Below are positions 63,036-64,000 of a stretch of 64,000 bases of DNA, piece after piece. The position numbers and the translations under genes are program-made. The stretch spans positions 542,483 through 606,482 of the forward strand of contig NW_008246073.1 in the NCBI RefSeq assembly GCF_000281045.1, given 5' to 3'. The stretch comes from Saprolegnia diclina VS20 (lineage: Eukaryota; Oomycota; Saprolegniomycetes; Saprolegniales; Saprolegniaceae). Position 1 is the stretch's first letter, and every line of letters begins with the position of its first letter. The notes under the pieces were generated by a model, which was given only the letters and a program-made list of their open reading frames with translations, searched no databases and had not been told where the DNA came from.

Positions 63036-64000
63036 CTACGCACTGCGCTCCTTCAAGAGCCAGAGGAAGAAGGACGCGCTGTGCACATTCACAGAGCAGT
63101 TGACGCGGTCCAGGTCGTGGCCGCCTTCCACCAAGCCCCAGCGTTCAATCTAGCAGCATCGTGGACCGATCGTTGTTTGTCAAAGCGGATGGGCGACGCA
63201 CCTGGAACTCTTCTTCGAGACGACCGAGCTCAATCGCTTCCTTGGCCGTGATGTGGCGCTTCGTGAGGGCCAGCGCCACGGTCATCGACTAGCTCTGGGT
63301 TTCAGCATTGCTACCATCATGCAAGTAGCGTACCTTGAGTTCACGCACGATGCAGCGGAAGGCCATGATTTCAAAGTTGTCCATCTAATACCAGCCCATA
63401 CCGATAAGCGCACGGCGTCATCGGTTCGAGCGGGACAACCTGCTGGAGGTAGGCGCGGACGTTGGCAACAGCCGTCGGGTTGTGTTGAAGCACGGTGATC
63501 GTGCCGTGGTTCACATCGAGCTCGCCGTCAAACTCTTCCTCAAACCACTTGCGAAGAGTGCCCCACTTCTTCTCCTGGCGCGTCGCGAGCTTTTCTTGGT
63601 GCGTCTTCTCGACAGGGAAGCAGATCGTGTCGGTCTGGAGGTACTTCATGAGCTCGTCCACGATGATGTCGAGTTCCCAAAAGTCAAGCGACGTGGCCGC
63701 GAGCGACATCATCGGCATCGTCGACGGCTGGATCGACTCCTTCTGCGCATCCCATTCCATTGCCACGGCGGCCGCAAGCGACTTGGTCGGCAACTGCAGC
63801 AACGACCGCGCCGGCGTGCGCACCTTCTTGCCGTCCAGCGTGACGCAAAAACCGCCACCATCAGCTTCGTCCTGCGCCTGCACGCCAACCTCCTTGTAGA
63901 AGCGCGAGCGACCAGCAATCTTGGCACCAGAGCCGGCGCCACCACGGGGCGCGAGGCGCACGCCCGTGCTCATGGCGCGGAGCGGAACAGCGCGATGCAT
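63036..64000 (-). CDS. Mitochondrial F1-ATPase assembly factor ATP12 (ATPAF2-like)
   Basis: Exons 63440..64000, 63334..63384, 63202..63288 and 63036..63149 (introns 55, 45 and 52 nt) give 271 residues from an ATG at the very edge of the window. More N-terminal sequence could lie outside. The Arg/Ala/Ser/Gly-rich head fits a mitochondrial presequence. Family blocks: RFYKEVGVQ, VTLDGKKVRTPARSLLQLPT, AMEWDAQKESIQP, MPMMSLAATSLD, TDTICFP, KKWGTLRKWFEEEF. The splices then restore RELKSMTVALALTKRHITAKEAIELGRLEEEFQIERWG and the end FFLWLLKERSA. ATP12 holds the F1 alpha subunit during assembly of ATP synthase. Confidence 0.93.

Overview
This window is nuclear DNA from an oomycete, most likely of the order Saprolegniales (Saprolegnia/Achlya-like). 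The evidence is a compact, GC-rich gene layout; about 80 very short introns (mostly 39-57 nt, usually ending in TAG); typical oomycete families (FYVE, PDZ, LRR receptor-like kinase, oomycete bZIP); a eukaryotic eEF3; and a CYP51 sterol 14-demethylase, which Saprolegniales keep and Peronosporales have lost. There is one 100-N assembly gap. No rRNA, CRISPR, confident tRNA or intact transposon was seen.

I reconstructed 29 protein-coding genes. Exons were joined by hand from reading frame, GT..AG borders and family conservation, and each model was checked for a total length divisible by three. Left part (1-16 kb): the 5' end of a GPI inositol-deacylase, an EF-hand/LRR protein, a FYVE protein, and three consecutive same-strand PDZ genes carrying 12 PDZ domains in all. 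Middle (16-37 kb): casein kinase 2 beta, saccharopine dehydrogenase, N-myristoyltransferase, a kinesin-14, the cohesin subunit Scc3/STAG, a small secreted protein hidden in seven short exons, a GH5 glycosidase, ribosomal protein eL34, the AP-2 sigma subunit (with an exon that is only the ATG), and an RRM/RGG protein with RYDAPP repeats. Right (37-64 kb): eEF3, a bZIP-like protein, a METTL16-type RNA methyltransferase, two small basic/mitochondrial proteins, CYP51, a very large protein built of about 17 copies of an unfamiliar acidic motif, an LRR receptor-like pseudokinase, the oligosaccharyltransferase catalytic subunit STT3, a degenerate SET protein with a signal peptide, a bZIP-PAS factor and the F1-ATPase assembly factor ATP12.

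The genes do not form one pathway; most are independent housekeeping loci. Several neighbours are tail-to-tail with only 17-95 bp between stop codons, so 3' UTRs must overlap or be tiny. Divergent pairs share 230-1600 bp promoters, and a TCCGGATA-type motif recurs in several intergenic stretches. The most novel items are the acidic-repeat protein (47.6-52.4 kb), the recurrent promoter motif, the one-LRR-per-exon architecture of the pseudokinase receptor, and the PDZ cluster.
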